Source of the DNA: Synchiropus splendidus
Taxonomy: Eukaryota; Chordata; Actinopteri; Syngnathiformes; Callionymidae
NCBI RefSeq assembly: GCF_027744825.2
Contig: NC_071345.1
Location: forward strand, 16,059,501 to 16,123,500
Direction: 5' to 3'
DNA: 64,000 nt
Below, piece after piece: positions 37,201 through 50,928 of this stretch. How positions within the stretch are numbered: position 1 is the stretch's first letter; each line of letters opens with the position of its first letter. Position numbers and translations under genes: made by a program. A model generated the notes under the pieces. The model did not search any database, was not told the DNA's origin, and saw nothing but the letters and a program-made list of their open reading frames with translations.

Positions 37201-39225
37201 GAGCTGTGGGCTGTCAAATTATCCCCCCCAAATTTGTGTTGTATCCCTGTAGCACGTGGAATGGCGGGAAGGTCCGCAATTGCTGCCCAATACAATTGCC
37301 ACCCCGCCACATCTAGAGAACTCCGACGCAGAAGCTTGGGTATTTCTTGAGTAAACCTCTATTGGGAGGTACTTTAGGCATGTTCCAGGACAGACTGGAG
37401 AGTCTCCTTGTTCACCCAGGAAGAGCTAGAGGAGGTTTCTTTTCTACATCCATAACCCCACCTCCTTGTCCACCCCTACTGAGGTCTTATCAAACTAGAA
37501 AGGAGCCTATACATGAAAACTGAAGAAGCAGAAGCAATGCGTTGGGCAGAAAAATACATGCAAAACGTCAACCGCATGACAATAACTTGTTGTGTGCAGA
37601 AGAAATCACCATAAATTGCAAGCAGTCTTTGTCTTACTTCTATTTTCCAGACCGTTCATAAGCAAGTTTTGAGCTCATAAAGTGTTTCAATTATTTTTTT
37701 TGTTGAACTTGTATTTAGTCTGGAATAAATACCCGGCATATTTGAACAGAATTTTGTGGGTGTGGCATGTTGCATGTAAAGTTCAATAACTGTAGGGAAA
37801 ATGAGAGGACATTGAAAGGGAAGGAGCACATCAGTCAAAAAAAATGAGACTCACCCCAACAACATGTGACCTTTTCTACATAGTGAAGTGTGTATTTAAT
37901 TTAAGCTTCTACTTCAACCTTCTCCTTGCTCCATTAACAGGAAATGTGAGGAGAACCCCCCCTCCTTGACTTTTACTCACTTCTCATCATACTTTTAAGT
38001 TGATACAGCGGGCAGACCTCCACACAAACAAAGAGCCACTGTATCAGCATCACTGAAAGTGGCTGCTATGAGGCTTTCTTACTTTCAGCTCTACTTATGG
38101 CAGAAGGTTTATCTTGAGTCCTTAAAGGAAGCCAGGGAAAAAAAAGAGCACTGCAGAGGTGGCGGGGCGACGGGGGGAGTTTTGGAGAATCAATGTCGGC
38201 GTGAAACATAGCGGCGATCCACCTGAAAGGCAACACGTCATCAATTAAACAAACTTGGAAAACAGGGACGATTCATCAGAGGGCTGCGTGGATCAGCTAT
38301 TGGGTTCAGCTTGGACGTGACAAATGCTGGACCTCCTGTGTGTGCCCAAGGTTGCAGATCGATAGAGATCATCATTGTGATGTGGCCTTTTATCTCACAA
38401 GCGGCTCCCTCCAGCTTTATATTGCTCCCAATACTGAGATCTCGGTGGAGGCGGCAGGTGAACAGGGCAGGATTTTATCTCCCATTACCAGAAAGTGTGG
38501 CAGCAGTTGCTGGGGCTACTTTCCTTGCCTCTGCTACTCATCCTAAAACTTTAGTTCTCCATCAGAGAGACTTTGAGCAGTTTGTTTTATTACTATTGTG
38601 CTGACATTCCATATGCAGTTGACCAATTATTAGTGAAGTAGTATAAGTGGTGAAAGTTCTGACAGATGAGATATTAATATATAATTTTTTGTTTTTTGAA
38701 AGTCAAGCATTGTGGTGGTCGGAAGGGCTGATGGACAACTGTGACTGCTCTTTGTGGGAATATGAATGATAAATGGATGAAGGGATAATCTCTGACTTTC
38801 TGATGCCTTTAAGAGGTAATGAAAAAAACACTGATATGATCAATTTTCATACAAACTTTCCAGATAAATTTAACAAAGGGCTCAGGTCCAACTACTCAAA
38901 AACCGCCTTCATTGGTTTATGATACAGACAGCTTCACAATTACGCTCACAGGCAACTCTGCTGGAGCTGCTCACCAATAACACACTTAAAACGCACTATT
39001 AAAGCTGAAACAGGTCAATGGTGATCATGGCATAACTCAATTGCAAAACTCAATTTTCTCATAATGGCCCCTGATAATGAGGAAGCTCTCCATGGTCACG
39101 TGAGCAGAAGACAGGCGAATCATTGGACTGTTACAGTAAGTCTCGGCAGTTCATTGGCATGGAATTCCATAATGGTGCGGATCAATAACTACCCAGGAGG
39201 TTTTCCTCTCAGATGGATTTGACAT
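34235..39225. other. No gene recognised
   Basis: Non-coding downstream flank. An 82-codon frame at 36261-36509 and sequence at 36600-37110 have no motif I recognise and may belong to an old repeat. A 14-nt T-run occurs near 36990. Confidence 0.5.
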
Positions 39226-39325
39226 GTTTGAATAAGTGCTGTTGGTGGCGAGCAGCTGTGTGATGAGGGATTCAATCTGTGGACAGTCATTTTAACCACC
39301 GAGCTCCATTTCGAGCAGTCTTCGG
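39226..39325 (-). repeat. Possible tRNA-derived SINE fragment
   Basis: On the minus strand GAGCTCGGTGGTTAAAATG is followed by AGATTGAATCCCTCATCACA and AGCTGCTCGCCACCAACAGC, an A-box/B-box-like arrangement seen in dispersed fish repeats. Mutated and incomplete. Confidence 0.35.
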
Positions 39326-39559
39326 GATTCTGTGGTGTCATGCAAATTTGCTCACGTAGCCTCAATGGACTGTGTGCGACGTCATAACTTTTGATAATCC
39401 TCATGCCTGGGTGATCGTTTTTGAAGTGGCAATTCCATCATTACACAACTACAGCTACATGTGGTTGATTTTTGACTTTTCCAGAACATTTATAGAGCTG
39501 TGGCTGAGCTGAAAAGCTGTTTTTTTTTGTCATGACACCTGTTCCGTTTTTCACAAAAT

Positions 39560-39561
<2 letters not shown>

Positions 39562-39627
<66 letters not shown>
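39562..39627. repeat. (AT)n microsatellite
   Basis: About 66 bp of TA repeat. Confidence 0.97.
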
Positions 39628-39628
<1 letters not shown>

Positions 39629-39744
39629 CAAATTTCAAATATATGGCTTTCAAAATAGAAAAAATGCTGCTATGCTGTTTTGTATTTTGGATATAGCATG
39701 TTCAAAAAAATGTCGACCAGGTTTAGCAGGTCAGTTTGACAGAG

Positions 39745-39830
39745 CAGGGGTTCTTCACCCTTTTTCTGTCGGCGCCCACTTTTTCCAGAACAAATGGGAT
39801 CGGGGCCCATTCAATTAATAGAACTGATTC
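39745..39830 (+). mobile_element. hAT-like element end (fragment)
   Basis: Begins CAGGGGTTCTTCACCCTTTT followed by GGCGCCCACTTTTTCC, resembling the CAGNGGTTCTCAACCTTTTT ends of hAT-type non-autonomous elements. No matching opposite end was found nearby. Confidence 0.4.
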
Positions 39831-41454
39831 ATTACTCTTGATTTCATTTGTGTATAATAACCAATTTTAATCTACTAAAAAAGCAAAACCTTGTGAATCT
39901 GTTTGCTCTCATTCTGAAAAGGCTGCGTGTTTGTCCGCTTGCCGCTGGGATGCGGGGGTTGCGGGGAGGGGAGAGCCAATATTCCTCCATTGCAAAGCAA
40001 TGAGTTAGTTTTGTGAACATTTGTTTAAAGTGTGGAACTTATCTGCCGTTTCCTCCTGTCATCAGTGTCAGACATCCCATCAATAGCAGTGCACTTCCAT
40101 GCTGCAAGTGTCGCGACTCGCAAAATCACTGCGAGATTACGTCGGTAAACAAATATGGCGACCACGATGGCCAAAATACAATTGTGACAGGTTCGAGAAT
40201 CTGTGAATTTGGATCATATTTGGTGAAATTACCGAGCGGAAACACAATTTAATGTAAACCAGTGAGATGACACTACGAGTTGGGCAGTACATTTACTGCT
40301 GAGGAGACAGGGCGACCAGTTTTGAGTGCGGGAGGGCGTCCATTTTTTCATGCTTTACAGTTTTGGGCATCCACCAGACGCCCTCTAGCTAAAAGCCTGG
40401 CGTTGCACCATGGGTGTCGGCAGCATCATAAGGTAACCCAAATGAAAATCGATAGATATGTGAAGCGAACAAGGTGAAACAGAGAACAAAAAGCGTTTTA
40501 AGGAACAAGTGAAGAAGGGCAAACTAGATGAAGGAAGACACTACAGTGTCTATTAATGGTTTTGATCCATTTGTGGTCACAATGAGAGGTTTCTGGATTA
40601 AAGTAAACTCCACATTCCAGAATAAAATATTCAGAGACGACATAGGGATTATGTTGCTCTTTCAGTTTCCTTTGTTTATTAGAACAACAGACTGTATGTA
40701 AATGTAGTTCCCTGCACCATGGAGATGACGTTCGCCTGCATCTGTGCTACTGCTGGCTACTTTCAAGACGGTCTGGCCGCGATCAGTGAGCCCGGATCTT
40801 GACCATGGTTCTGCTCCATGCACAGAGTGATTGAGAGAGCGTCAGATGAGAATTCAGAACAAATAATCAGGAGCACAGTTGGATCTAAATGAGTTTTAAC
40901 ATCATTGTTAAACCTTCACACGACAGAGCCCTGCTTTCAATTGGCGTGTGTGAGAGCCCACCTCCGGTTTAGTGATGTCAGTGCTATTTCCTTACACCAA
41001 TAGTTCACGTCCTCTAGTCTTGTGAGAACTAAGGATCAAAAGCTGACTTGAGTGAATGTGGTTGAAAACATCTACAGGACAGTGGATCACCATGTATTCA
41101 CCTCAGACACCGACATAGACCAAGGAGCAGAAGAGTGTTGCGTAACTACTAGCTGTAAATTGTACGACTTTAATCTCACAATATTAAGACGTTCATCATG
41201 CAATGGTAGTTTAATAACATTATTTTACTGTGTGTGTGACCCTAATAATCCATCCTCAATAAGCAAGTCTGCACAAGTCCGACAAATAAATACCTCATTC
41301 ACCAGTCCACCATAGCCAACAACTTAAATCTGTTCATTTCCCTGCCGGCCCCTGAAACTCAACACCCGAACTGTCGTTTTAAATATGCATGTGGACACTA
41401 TCAGTTACATGCTCCTCGCCGACAGCAGCTGGGAGAAAATGAGAATATTACAAG

Positions 41455-41555
41455 TGTGTTTCACCAGCCAGACCCAGTTTCCCGACACTGATTTGAACCG
41501 GGCCGGCCGACCCGATACTTAGATTTCAGCGAGTAACTATGCTACTGCAGGATAT
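41455..41555 (-). repeat. Possible tRNA-derived SINE fragment
   Basis: On the minus strand a B-box-like CGGTTCAAATCA (41489-41500) follows GTAGCATAGTTACTCGCTG, an A-box-like block, by about 40 nt. This resembles the tRNA-related head of fish SINEs. It does not fold as a real tRNA by eye. Confidence 0.35.
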
Positions 41556-41910
41556 GCTGAAGTCGAGAGCTGCAGCATTGTGAGGTTTTGGTCTCATCTA
41601 AACAGTCATCTAAAGATGGCTGGGTTTTTTTCTATCTGTCTCAGATCCTGCTGATGTATGGAATTTTCTAGTTCAGCGTTGTCACTGTCAGTGATTGACA
41701 TGATGCGGGGGATCAATGCAAAACCCTCCCTGCCAAGTAATAATCCATCCAAAGTGATCACGCTTAAAATTGCCTGGGGATATTGATCACATGAGTACAG
41801 GCTGAAAACAGTGGGAAGCGCCAAGCAATAGCATTCAAGGTGGCTAAAGAGTCGCGGATCGTTTTCTCTCACTTCTTCGCTTCTCTGAAAAGGCTTTAAA
41901 AATGAAAACA

Positions 41911-41979
41911 AAACATCGGAGTAAATCGGAGTAAAACATCGGAGTAAAACATCGGAGTAAAACATCGGAGTAAAACGTC
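41911..41979. repeat. 13-bp minisatellite
   Basis: About five tandem copies of AAAACATCGGAGT, the second copy shortened by 3 bp. Confidence 0.92.
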
Positions 41980-44239
41980 ACAACTTTTTTTTTTTTAAAG
42001 AACTAGTAGTTCTCAAGGCATTTCTCTGCACAGGAAGTCTGTGGTCATATTATTAGGTCGTATTCAGGTGTCATAGGAAAAATAAGGTGCCACTTCAAGT
42101 GTTCACAGATGTAGATGAGGATTATCTAGTTTCACTCATGACCTTAAGACTGCCATCGATGATGATCAGGAAAGCCAAATTTCCAATCAACTGTGTTGAC
42201 AGGCCAACTGCTCATTCCAGATTCATTCTTCAGAGACAAAAGTGGGTCCAGTGGGAAATAATCCAGCCTTCGCTGTCTAAACCGAAGACCCTGGAGCGAC
42301 AAGTTGAGGGCCCACAAGTGATTATAGCCTTTAAGATGGCGAGATCTTCACATCCATGTCCGATAAAAGTCGTAACTTTGAAACAGGTGGGGTGAGAGCA
42401 GGTAGGTTGAGCACGATGAAATACAGTATGTGGGATCACTTGTATCACAGACGACCATTGCATTACACCTTATCATTTCCTCTGAAGCTGAAACTCAAAC
42501 TGACACTCATCAATAATGCAGCCCAGATCTTCCATTCACACAAGATCTCAATGGCAGATCAAGCTTCTGTCGCAGCTGCTTCTTCCACCTGCATTCTTTA
42601 GATAAACATACATGTTTTACGATGCATCCAGTTCGCGCTACTGACTTTCAAACGTCTGGAACGTTCATTTGGGATTTTCCTATTAGCTAAGTGCCGCAGC
42701 TTTATCCACTCAATCTTTATTTTATTATTAAAAACCACACAAAAGGATGTCGCCATTATGGGCTTTTTTTCTCATAGGTAGATCAGGGCACTTAAATGTC
42801 AACTGTCGTCTCTGGCCAAAATGATATTCTGGCCTAGATTGGGCGAGAGCCGCTCATCTATTCAGCTCTCTCACTGTTCACTTGAATTATTAAATACACA
42901 GAATCTGGTGAAGCAGTGTACAGGTTCCTAAAGGTCAGAAAGTTAATTAACTATGGGCTGTCTTCGGATATAACCTCCTGAATTTATGTGCGGAGGGAAT
43001 CTTCTTCAGCCATTCCGAAACATCAAGTGCAACATTTGACCAAAAACCCATCAGTTGAAGAGAGTATGTGCTTCAGGTTGAGGTGTTATTGGAACCTGAG
43101 TTATGCTCATGATCTTTTGATGAAAGGTGACTGTGACTTTTCTCATGAAATAGCTATTTTCCATTGGGTTGAGTTGTTTCTATTTCTATTTGGACCCAAA
43201 CAGTTTGAAGTTTGAAATAAATTATGTGTTTATTAATTTCCATGAATTTATTATGGGGATAACTCATTGTATTATTTCCATTTTCCCTGTAATGTTTTAT
43301 CTAATTTTTTTTATTTAATGATTTATTTCTTTTATAACCCTTTGGTATAGGACATGCATTTCTATACATCTACCCATGGTCATCATAACTTTTCATCAAC
43401 TACTGGACATTTTTTTTTCCATCAAAACTTTTTAGACATATGCAATTTTTAACACAATAGATTTACAGAAATACTTTTTTTTATTTTAAACATGTCTTCA
43501 GACTCACATTTCTAGCCTAAGGATTTATTATCAGGTATTATTATGCTTATTCTTTCCAGGTACTTTATCTGTCTTTTGACAGTACTATTTAAAGCAAGCT
43601 CTCAAAACCTGGGAACAGTTGAGACTCAAAGTGTTTCATGTCAACATAGAAAAACTGTCACACCTCTCCACTGACTCTATGATGCAAGAAGCATCCACTT
43701 TCAACATGATATCATATTACAGAGGATTGTTTGTAAAATAAATAAACCATGGAAAAGTATGGTTCTTGCAGGCAACATAAAATGATCTAGCTTTGGCCCT
43801 TGGTCCTGGAGGTCTACACACAACTGGCAGTATGATGTGTAAAAAAAGTATTATTTAACAAAAAGAAATCACTCTATATCCTGTCAAGGTCAAGAAGAAC
43901 ATTTCAAAAACAACAAACCAGCTACGTAGGCTCTATTCTACATGAGGCTGAGAGGCTTTCATGGATGGCTTTGCTGCTGTCGCTCAGATGAAAGGCACAA
44001 ACCCACTAAAAGTCCTTTGGCTTCCTTGTTCCTCCAACTGCACTTCTCACATCACTGCCATGAACTACAACTAACCTTTAACCTAAAGCATCTGCTCTTC
44101 TGTCAGCTGAATATTTCAGAGCCCTGGCCGCGCACCCCTCCACCCCACCCGACATTTGGCCCCTACATGGAAATCCATGATGTCTATGACAGCCACGGTA
44201 TCTGTTTCACAACAGTCCGTTCACGTCAATCAGCATCGC
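41980..44239. other. No gene recognised
   Basis: AT-rich non-coding sequence without identifiable structure. Confidence 0.55.
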
Positions 44240-44620
44240 GGCGATAAAGATCTGTATTTTGATTGAATGTGCGCAAAACTACTCATACTTTTACGCGCAG
44301 CACTTTGATGCGAGCCCATTTGAAATCATATCAGATGCTGCAGCGCCAGAGGCCAGCCAATCAACGGAGATGATTTCATAAAGAGGGCTCTTGGGTTTCA
44401 GCATCATAAATAACTCATGGTAATCCCATATTTTTTCTGACTCCTCTCATTTGGGCCGGGGATGGAAAGAGAGTGGTAGTGACAAACATTGTTACCGCGG
44501 CTGCCAAACTCCTCTGACCCGGCCGCATGTGCCTTGGCTGCTCTGGTTTCTCATGAGGTGATGTCCCGTCTTCTCCTCACCTATTCAATAAACCCCCGAC
44601 CCGGGAAAAAGAGGGCTGTC
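44240..44620. promoter_or_regulatory. Candidate conserved non-coding element downstream of sall3
   Basis: Repeat-free region with GCGCAGCACTTTGATGCG, AGCCAATCAACGGAGATG and CATAAATAACTCATGG. No credible ORF. About 12 kb beyond the sall3 stop codon. Confidence 0.25.
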
Positions 44621-47600
44621 TTTCCAAGCACTTCCCGTAACTTGGTCGTGTGTGTTTTTGGCTGCTGGGTTTACAGTGATAATCTGGATAATAACGTGTG
44701 AGGGCATGTGGATATGAAAGTCAACAAGCTGCTCAGAAAATATTTTGGAAATGACTTTATTCATCATTCGGCGGTGCTCCTGCTGAGCTCTCTTCCTCAC
44801 ACATGCAATTTGCCCAACGTCAGCCACTCGCCACGCAATAATTACCCTGAAGTTTTCAATTACACTCCCTCCGTTTCATTAACAAAAAATGTTTGGCTAT
44901 TGTATAATTAGATATATGAGCTCGCCACCTACGTTTAACATAGCCACTACACAGCAGCCTGATGGGAAACAGAGGAGGCTTTTTTTTTACGGTGGTTTAG
45001 TATCGGACTATAAAGTTAAGTCAGCTAGACGTTACGCAGCAGGAGGACCCCTCCCTTTTTCCATCATCTGGCACGTCCCTCTTATCGGTGAGATGTATAC
45101 ACACTGCTAATGGAGTGCCAAGAGACGTCCCATGGAGTAGTTTTGCTCAGAAGAAAAACTCATTATCAGTTACTTTTCAACGGGTCCCAACTGTTGACGC
45201 TACATCCGCAAAGCCATGACAATGAAAACAGCAATTTGGCAATGAAAATTTTGAATAATGTTTTCATAAATCGCACACCTATAAGGTGGCAAACACAGTT
45301 GTGGCCCGAACAAAATATTCATTGAACAGTGTCTAAATGGCATGACGCGATCCCCTTCAGTTAGTGAAGGGCAAGGCGTCCCTGCAGCCACATTGGAGAG
45401 TCTCTTTTTTTTCTCACTGAAGCACATTCAACAAGGATTCACTCGCTTTCCCTTTTGCCTGCATCAATTTTATTCAAAAATATTACTTGACATTTATCCT
45501 TTCCATTTGCTAGTCATAAGTGGTGCGCACTCATTACGACAATCGAGTGGTTGTGCCCCTATTCTGACCCCTCCTCACCAAGGATGGACATCTTTTCTCT
45601 TATTAGATTATCCTACAAAACAATCCAGTCATCCTGGGTGTTTTAACCCAGTTGTTTGGAATGGGAGGATACTCTAATTTTAATATTATAATGCCAACCA
45701 TTGGCGGCCATCGTGAATAACATAACTTTTATCGATGTTTATCGGATCCTCTGGTGCTACCTCATCTCTCAAGGAATGATTCTGATGGCTGGGCATCATC
45801 ATTGGTGTTTATTCCATTGCTTTTCAGAGTGTCTTTTCTCCCCTAGCTCCTACTCCTATTTTCATGTTTTTACATTCCCAATAAGTGGAGTTTCAACCAT
45901 CCTCCCTACCAACAGTGCCCAGACCTGGTGGAGCAAATCCTCAGCCCCAGAATGTGCTGCTTGCGGACTCGCCGTCTCTATAGCCACACCCAGCATCCCT
46001 TTCTGTTTCACTGGACGACTAAACCCCTCCATCAAATGTTGAATATCCCCCCTTTTGCTTTTCAAATTCGCTCCCTTGGATGCTCCGACTACATAACTTC
46101 AACCACCCCAGCCTCTTCAACTGAAGGGCGGTTTTCAAAGTCTGTTTGCTGTGACAGAAACACACCAACAAAGGTAGGCGTGTTTCAGATTGAAGTTACA
46201 GGTGTCCACCAACTGCTGGTTTAAAGTAGTGAGTACATCAGGTGTCATAGACTTGTATTCTTGTATACTTGCTTTGAACAACCCATCCTCACTCCCTTGG
46301 CGTAATATATTGTAGTTGGGCAGTTGACTTCACTGAGGCCAAAGGTAGCCTTCTGCCTTGCATGCTGACTCATAGGCGTTTCAATAGAGTTAAAACCCAT
46401 TCCTTTCACCAGGTCCGTTCCTTCAGGTGTCCACCTTTGACCTTCATTCAGTGAATCTGGATTTGTACTTGTCATGTCAAAAAGAGATAAAAAAAGACAC
46501 CATCATCCCGACTACTTCAATGTTGTGATGTTACTCAGTCGTTTTATCACGTGATCATGCGAGATTTCTGGCTTGGAGGGCGAGCTTCTCGATCAATGTC
46601 TGGGCAGGATCTTCATGTGTGTGGTGTGCCACGTTGAGATCAGCGTGGAACACCACAGACAATTAAATCTAAGCCAATTATCTGACAAATGTGTAAAGAT
46701 TAAGAAGGTCCTTCAGTGTGCTGCTGTGAGTTTCAGTCTCCAGCGTCAGGTGTTGCGTTCTGATTAAAAGTTAGTCGCAGATACGGTTGCCATGTCAGGC
46801 ATCAATTCCTCATGACAAACCCAAGACAATCAAATCACATTTCACACACAGACATGTGAGCAATACATGCACTGCTTGATGTGCTTGACTTAAGAAATAT
46901 AAAGTAACTGTAAGTCTACACAATGTCCTCCTCTCCACGCGCCGAGGATGTATAATAAAAATAGATTAAATTGTCCGTCATCGTGGGTATCTTGCCATCT
47001 TAAGTGGCTGTACCCTGTTACCACACAGGTTTGGGTTTCAGGCCAGTGAAACACAATACGTGCACAGAAACTCACCTCACTCCTGTCATTTTGACTGCTT
47101 CCTTTTACATTTGTCGCAGTATCCAGTTATGGCTGTCACATTTTACCTTAAAACACATCAAAACCAAGTGATGTTCTCAAATATTACTGACTCATAACTC
47201 TACCATTTAGAGAAGAACTATTTTCGACATACACCAATGGGATGGCAGTAGTACCTGCAACATGACAACGCATATTGTTAGCTTCACACACAACAACAAA
47301 GCTTGTCAGGATCCCAACACTGTCCGTTATCCAGGAGTGAAAATGCAAACACCTCTGAACAGATGAAGCACTGTCTCTAAACCAAGTCCAACATTAGCAT
47401 GTCACACATGATGTACCTGAACTTGTTTCCCTGACTGCTGCTGACTGGATTCTCCGAGCACAGGTGAAAGTGAGGAACAGAGCATGTCAATTTCTGCTCA
47501 GTGTTTTCAACAAAAGTTTTGGTTAAATATTCATGAGCTGTTGAAGAAGTAAGCAAACTTAAACTATTATTTTGTTATAGAACATGTTTATATTCACAAG

Positions 47601-47924
47601 GAAAAGTACGGTTGTCCATGTTTAATATTTTCACTTCACTTTACATTTGGACAAAATATTTGTTCACAGAACATCAAATGTTGAAAAAAACATTGTACGA
47701 CGGTTCACTTTTCAATACATTACCAGCAGGTGATTCTCTTGAGCTGGTTGTTTGACCCCAGGTCATGTCACTAGTGATAGCTGTGACTGTGAGGTGCATC
47801 TGTGATGTCAAAAAACCAAAGAAACCCTGGCTGGAAGAGCGGTTACATCGAGTCAGTCCCGAGTTTTAATGAAGCCCAGAGCAGACTTGGATGTTCTGCT
47901 GTAAAGTGATCTGGCCTGATATTG
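44621..47924. other. No gene recognised
   Basis: Non-coding sequence. Open frames such as 45342-45677 and 45701-46042 are not supported by any family motif or splice context. Confidence 0.5.
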
Positions 47925-48500
47925 TCCGGCCGTGTGACAGAATTATTAAAACCTCATCCTCTTAATGCAGCATCCGCCGTGTCGCCTTTCACAGGTCGTC
48001 TCGCCGCAGTCAGACTGTCGGGTTTTTGTTTTTTTTTTTCCACAGGTAAATTGGCATTCAACAGACGAACACCCAATCTAACATGGCCAGCTGTGAGCAC
48101 TGTCGGGAAATTGAAGCCTATCGAACATGTCTTGCTCTCAGTCCGCCGTTTTCTATCTGTCAAAGTTAAATATACGCATATGAGCCTTAATACTCAGTCA
48201 TTAGTGATACTAACCGCATTACGCCGGTCATCAGTTGCAAAAATGATCTCATAGCGCCGTCCATTTTTAAGGTCATTTTGATACTAAGTGGGTTTTACCT
48301 CTTTGTGCATAAGAGCAACTTCTTCAAGCCTGTACTAATTGCATCTATAATCAAATGCCTTCTGCGCTCCCTTGTTAATGACATTGATCTTTTGGAATAT
48401 CCGAGCCTATATTCTGTGAGATTATTGGATAAAGTGCAGGGCGAAGTCTGCGTGACCCCAGGAGGAAGACGACGTTTCAGACATAAGTGGGTATTAAATG
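47925..48500. promoter_or_regulatory. Candidate conserved non-coding element downstream of sall3
   Basis: A long, repeat-poor, balanced stretch containing CAGAATTATTAAAACC, GTCATTAGTGATACTAACCG, CGCATTACGCCGGTCATC and GTACTAATTGCATCTATAATC. No credible coding frame. Only a T-run near 48030 interrupts it. Confidence 0.33.
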
Positions 48501-50681
48501 GATATAATTGACAGTGACCCTCTCTGGCACTGGCTTCTGCTCAGGCCCCGCGTCCATGGATCATACAGCGCATGGGGATGAATTAGCATGGGTTAGGGAT
48601 GGGAAAATTAAAATTAACAAAGGCGAGACGGGCTCAGAGATGGATCAGTGCTGAGCCCGTGGGTTTATGAGCAGATAGAGGGCAGGGCAGGACTGGCCAG
48701 ACAAAACAAGAAGGAAGAATGTGGTCACCAAACTTCTTCTTTAGAAGTATCGGTAGACTTCTTCATTGTCTCTACATCGTCTCTAGAGGAGAATACCGTT
48801 CTATGACTGAGTTATTACATGATAGTACAGGTGTAATAACAATGAGGGAAAATCTGGGTTGCAAGTGGTGTCATTTTGTTAAGCAGTAACAAGTGAAATT
48901 TGTTCATCCATTTCATTCTCTTTGGTTCATGTGATGTTAGTAAAAAGGCAACTTCATTTAAGCAGAAATTCGGGATCATCATTTCAGAAAAGCTTGAGCT
49001 GAGATCAATTTACAATTATTGAGAATTTAAGTGACTATATAATAAATAACAACCATGTTTATTGGTGAAGACTGAATAGACATTCAAAATTAAAAAGCTT
49101 TACAGCAAATTTATTTGTTGGGAAAATGGTCACTTCGATTTTTTTTACTCTTTAATTTGAATGGCTCAGAACTAGAACACTTATTATGTGTTATTTTAAA
49201 AGTGTAATTACAATATGAACACCTGTAATGAAAAAGGAAGATGTAATACAATGAAAAGAGCAACTGTTCACATGTTTTGTTATTATTATTATCATCAGTA
49301 GTATTTTTTTTTTCAGACGATTACATTTTGGTGGAGTCCTGCTTCGCTCAGGAACCTAAGAAAAAAAAAGAAAGGTTCAGGGTTGCAAGATAAGTCAGGA
49401 ACAAGTCCGGCAACACGCTAGGATGAAATGAGCTGAGAAGAAACTAGACACAATGCAGAGTTCACGGGAAGAGACAAGAATTTGTGTGTTAATATAAAGA
49501 AAAGAGAAATTACTACATATATAACTGCAGAAATATTACATTTAACTTCATCATAAAATACTGCATGTTAATTTTGTACGTCTATGCAACAAAATGACAA
49601 ATGCTCATCACTGCCCCCCACAGGTCACAAGTGGATGTTGAGACTACTCGCAGTCTGATAGGCAACTGACCTACAGACGTTTTGATTTTTTTTTTCTTTT
49701 TAACTATCATCGCAACTGAATCTGGGGTTAGTGCTTTTCCAAAAATAAATTCACCATATTCAAATAAAAGTGATTCTTTAGCATGTAAAATAAAGGCTCT
49801 TGACCCTTGCCAACTGAAATATTTTACATAGCTCTGAATCTCTCTTGAGTGAAGCAGACTCTTTTGGCTCTGTTGGCTTTAACAATTGTGACTTTCATGC
49901 CCTGACCAATAAGGATGAACCATGGGACTTGTCATGAGATAAATCCATCCTGGCAGCATATAATCTCTGTGTTCCCCATTCACAACAGAAGCCAAATGAG
50001 TTGCGCCGCAGAACTATTTTCGGTGTATCTCTCACTTGATCCTCCCCTGCACAGGTGGGTCCCATTGTGGTGTGTATGATGTTTGGTTTTGGGCTGTAAT
50101 GATGAGGCTAATTGGAGTGCTGGCCTGGTGAATCACTGCCAGCCGGGGTGGGCAGATTGCATATGATGATCATGTTCGGACCAGATGGTTCGCTGGCACT
50201 GTGGCTCCGCTTGGCAGGTGTGTTTGTATGAGCGCGTTTCTGCTGGAAGTCAGTCTCTCAATCTTTATGCACGCGTGTTTATGTAGCTGGGTATGACACG
50301 TCTTTGGGAATGCTGTGTTTTTGTACTGCAAGATCCTATAAAATAGCTACTCTAGTATTTACACAGACTTTGTCAGAAACCTCACAATTATGAATGCAAA
50401 AAATAAATTAACAGTTTGCTCTCCAGACAACAGGGAACCTTTGTCAGTGCAGGAGTTCCTGGTCCTCTGATCCCACTGATGCACAAGACACGTGGCAGCT
50501 CGGATGATAACAACAACAACAAACATGGAGGAATCCCTGAACAAAAGCAAACAAAAGCTTCTGTTTGCTTTGGTTCAGGGATGTTTTTCACAGGGTTTCC
50601 ACTTCTCTGAATGTCCTTGAAATTCTTGAAAAATTGAAATTCTTATACGAATATTTTCAAGACATTAAAAGAGCTTTAGTT
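48501..50681. other. No gene recognised
   Basis: Non-coding. The first 200 bp (to about 48700) continue the repeat-poor texture of the candidate element before it; the rest is AT-rich with T-runs near 49300 and 49690. Confidence 0.5.
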
Positions 50682-50820
50682 GAAATAAGGTGATATAAAA
50701 ACTTGAATATAGCCACCATCGTGATTTATTGTCAAACTGATGCAAAATAAACAATATTTTGTTGTTTAAATGTATGTATAGGTCAATTATTTGATTCAGT
50801 AAAATACCAAATTCATTCAA
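50682..50820 (-). repeat. Dispersed repeat family X, copy B (inverted)
   Basis: Reverse complement of the family seen at 4344 and 62995, including the GATATAAAAACTTGAATA side block shared with copy C. It lies about 20 bp from an (AT)n tract at 50843, on the opposite side compared with copy A. In this copy the CTGAATCAAATGATGGACCC block is altered. Confidence 0.7.
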
Positions 50821-50833
50821 ATTAAAAAAAATA

Positions 50834-50842
<9 letters not shown>

Positions 50843-50924
<82 letters not shown>
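50843..50924. repeat. (AT)n microsatellite
   Basis: About 82 bp of AT repeat adjoining an A-rich tail and repeat family X copy B. Confidence 0.97.

Positions 50925-50928
<4 letters not shown>

Noticed and set aside
45342..46224. Series of 98-113-codon frames
   Set aside because: Chance frames in sequence with few stops; low-complexity composition and no conserved motif.
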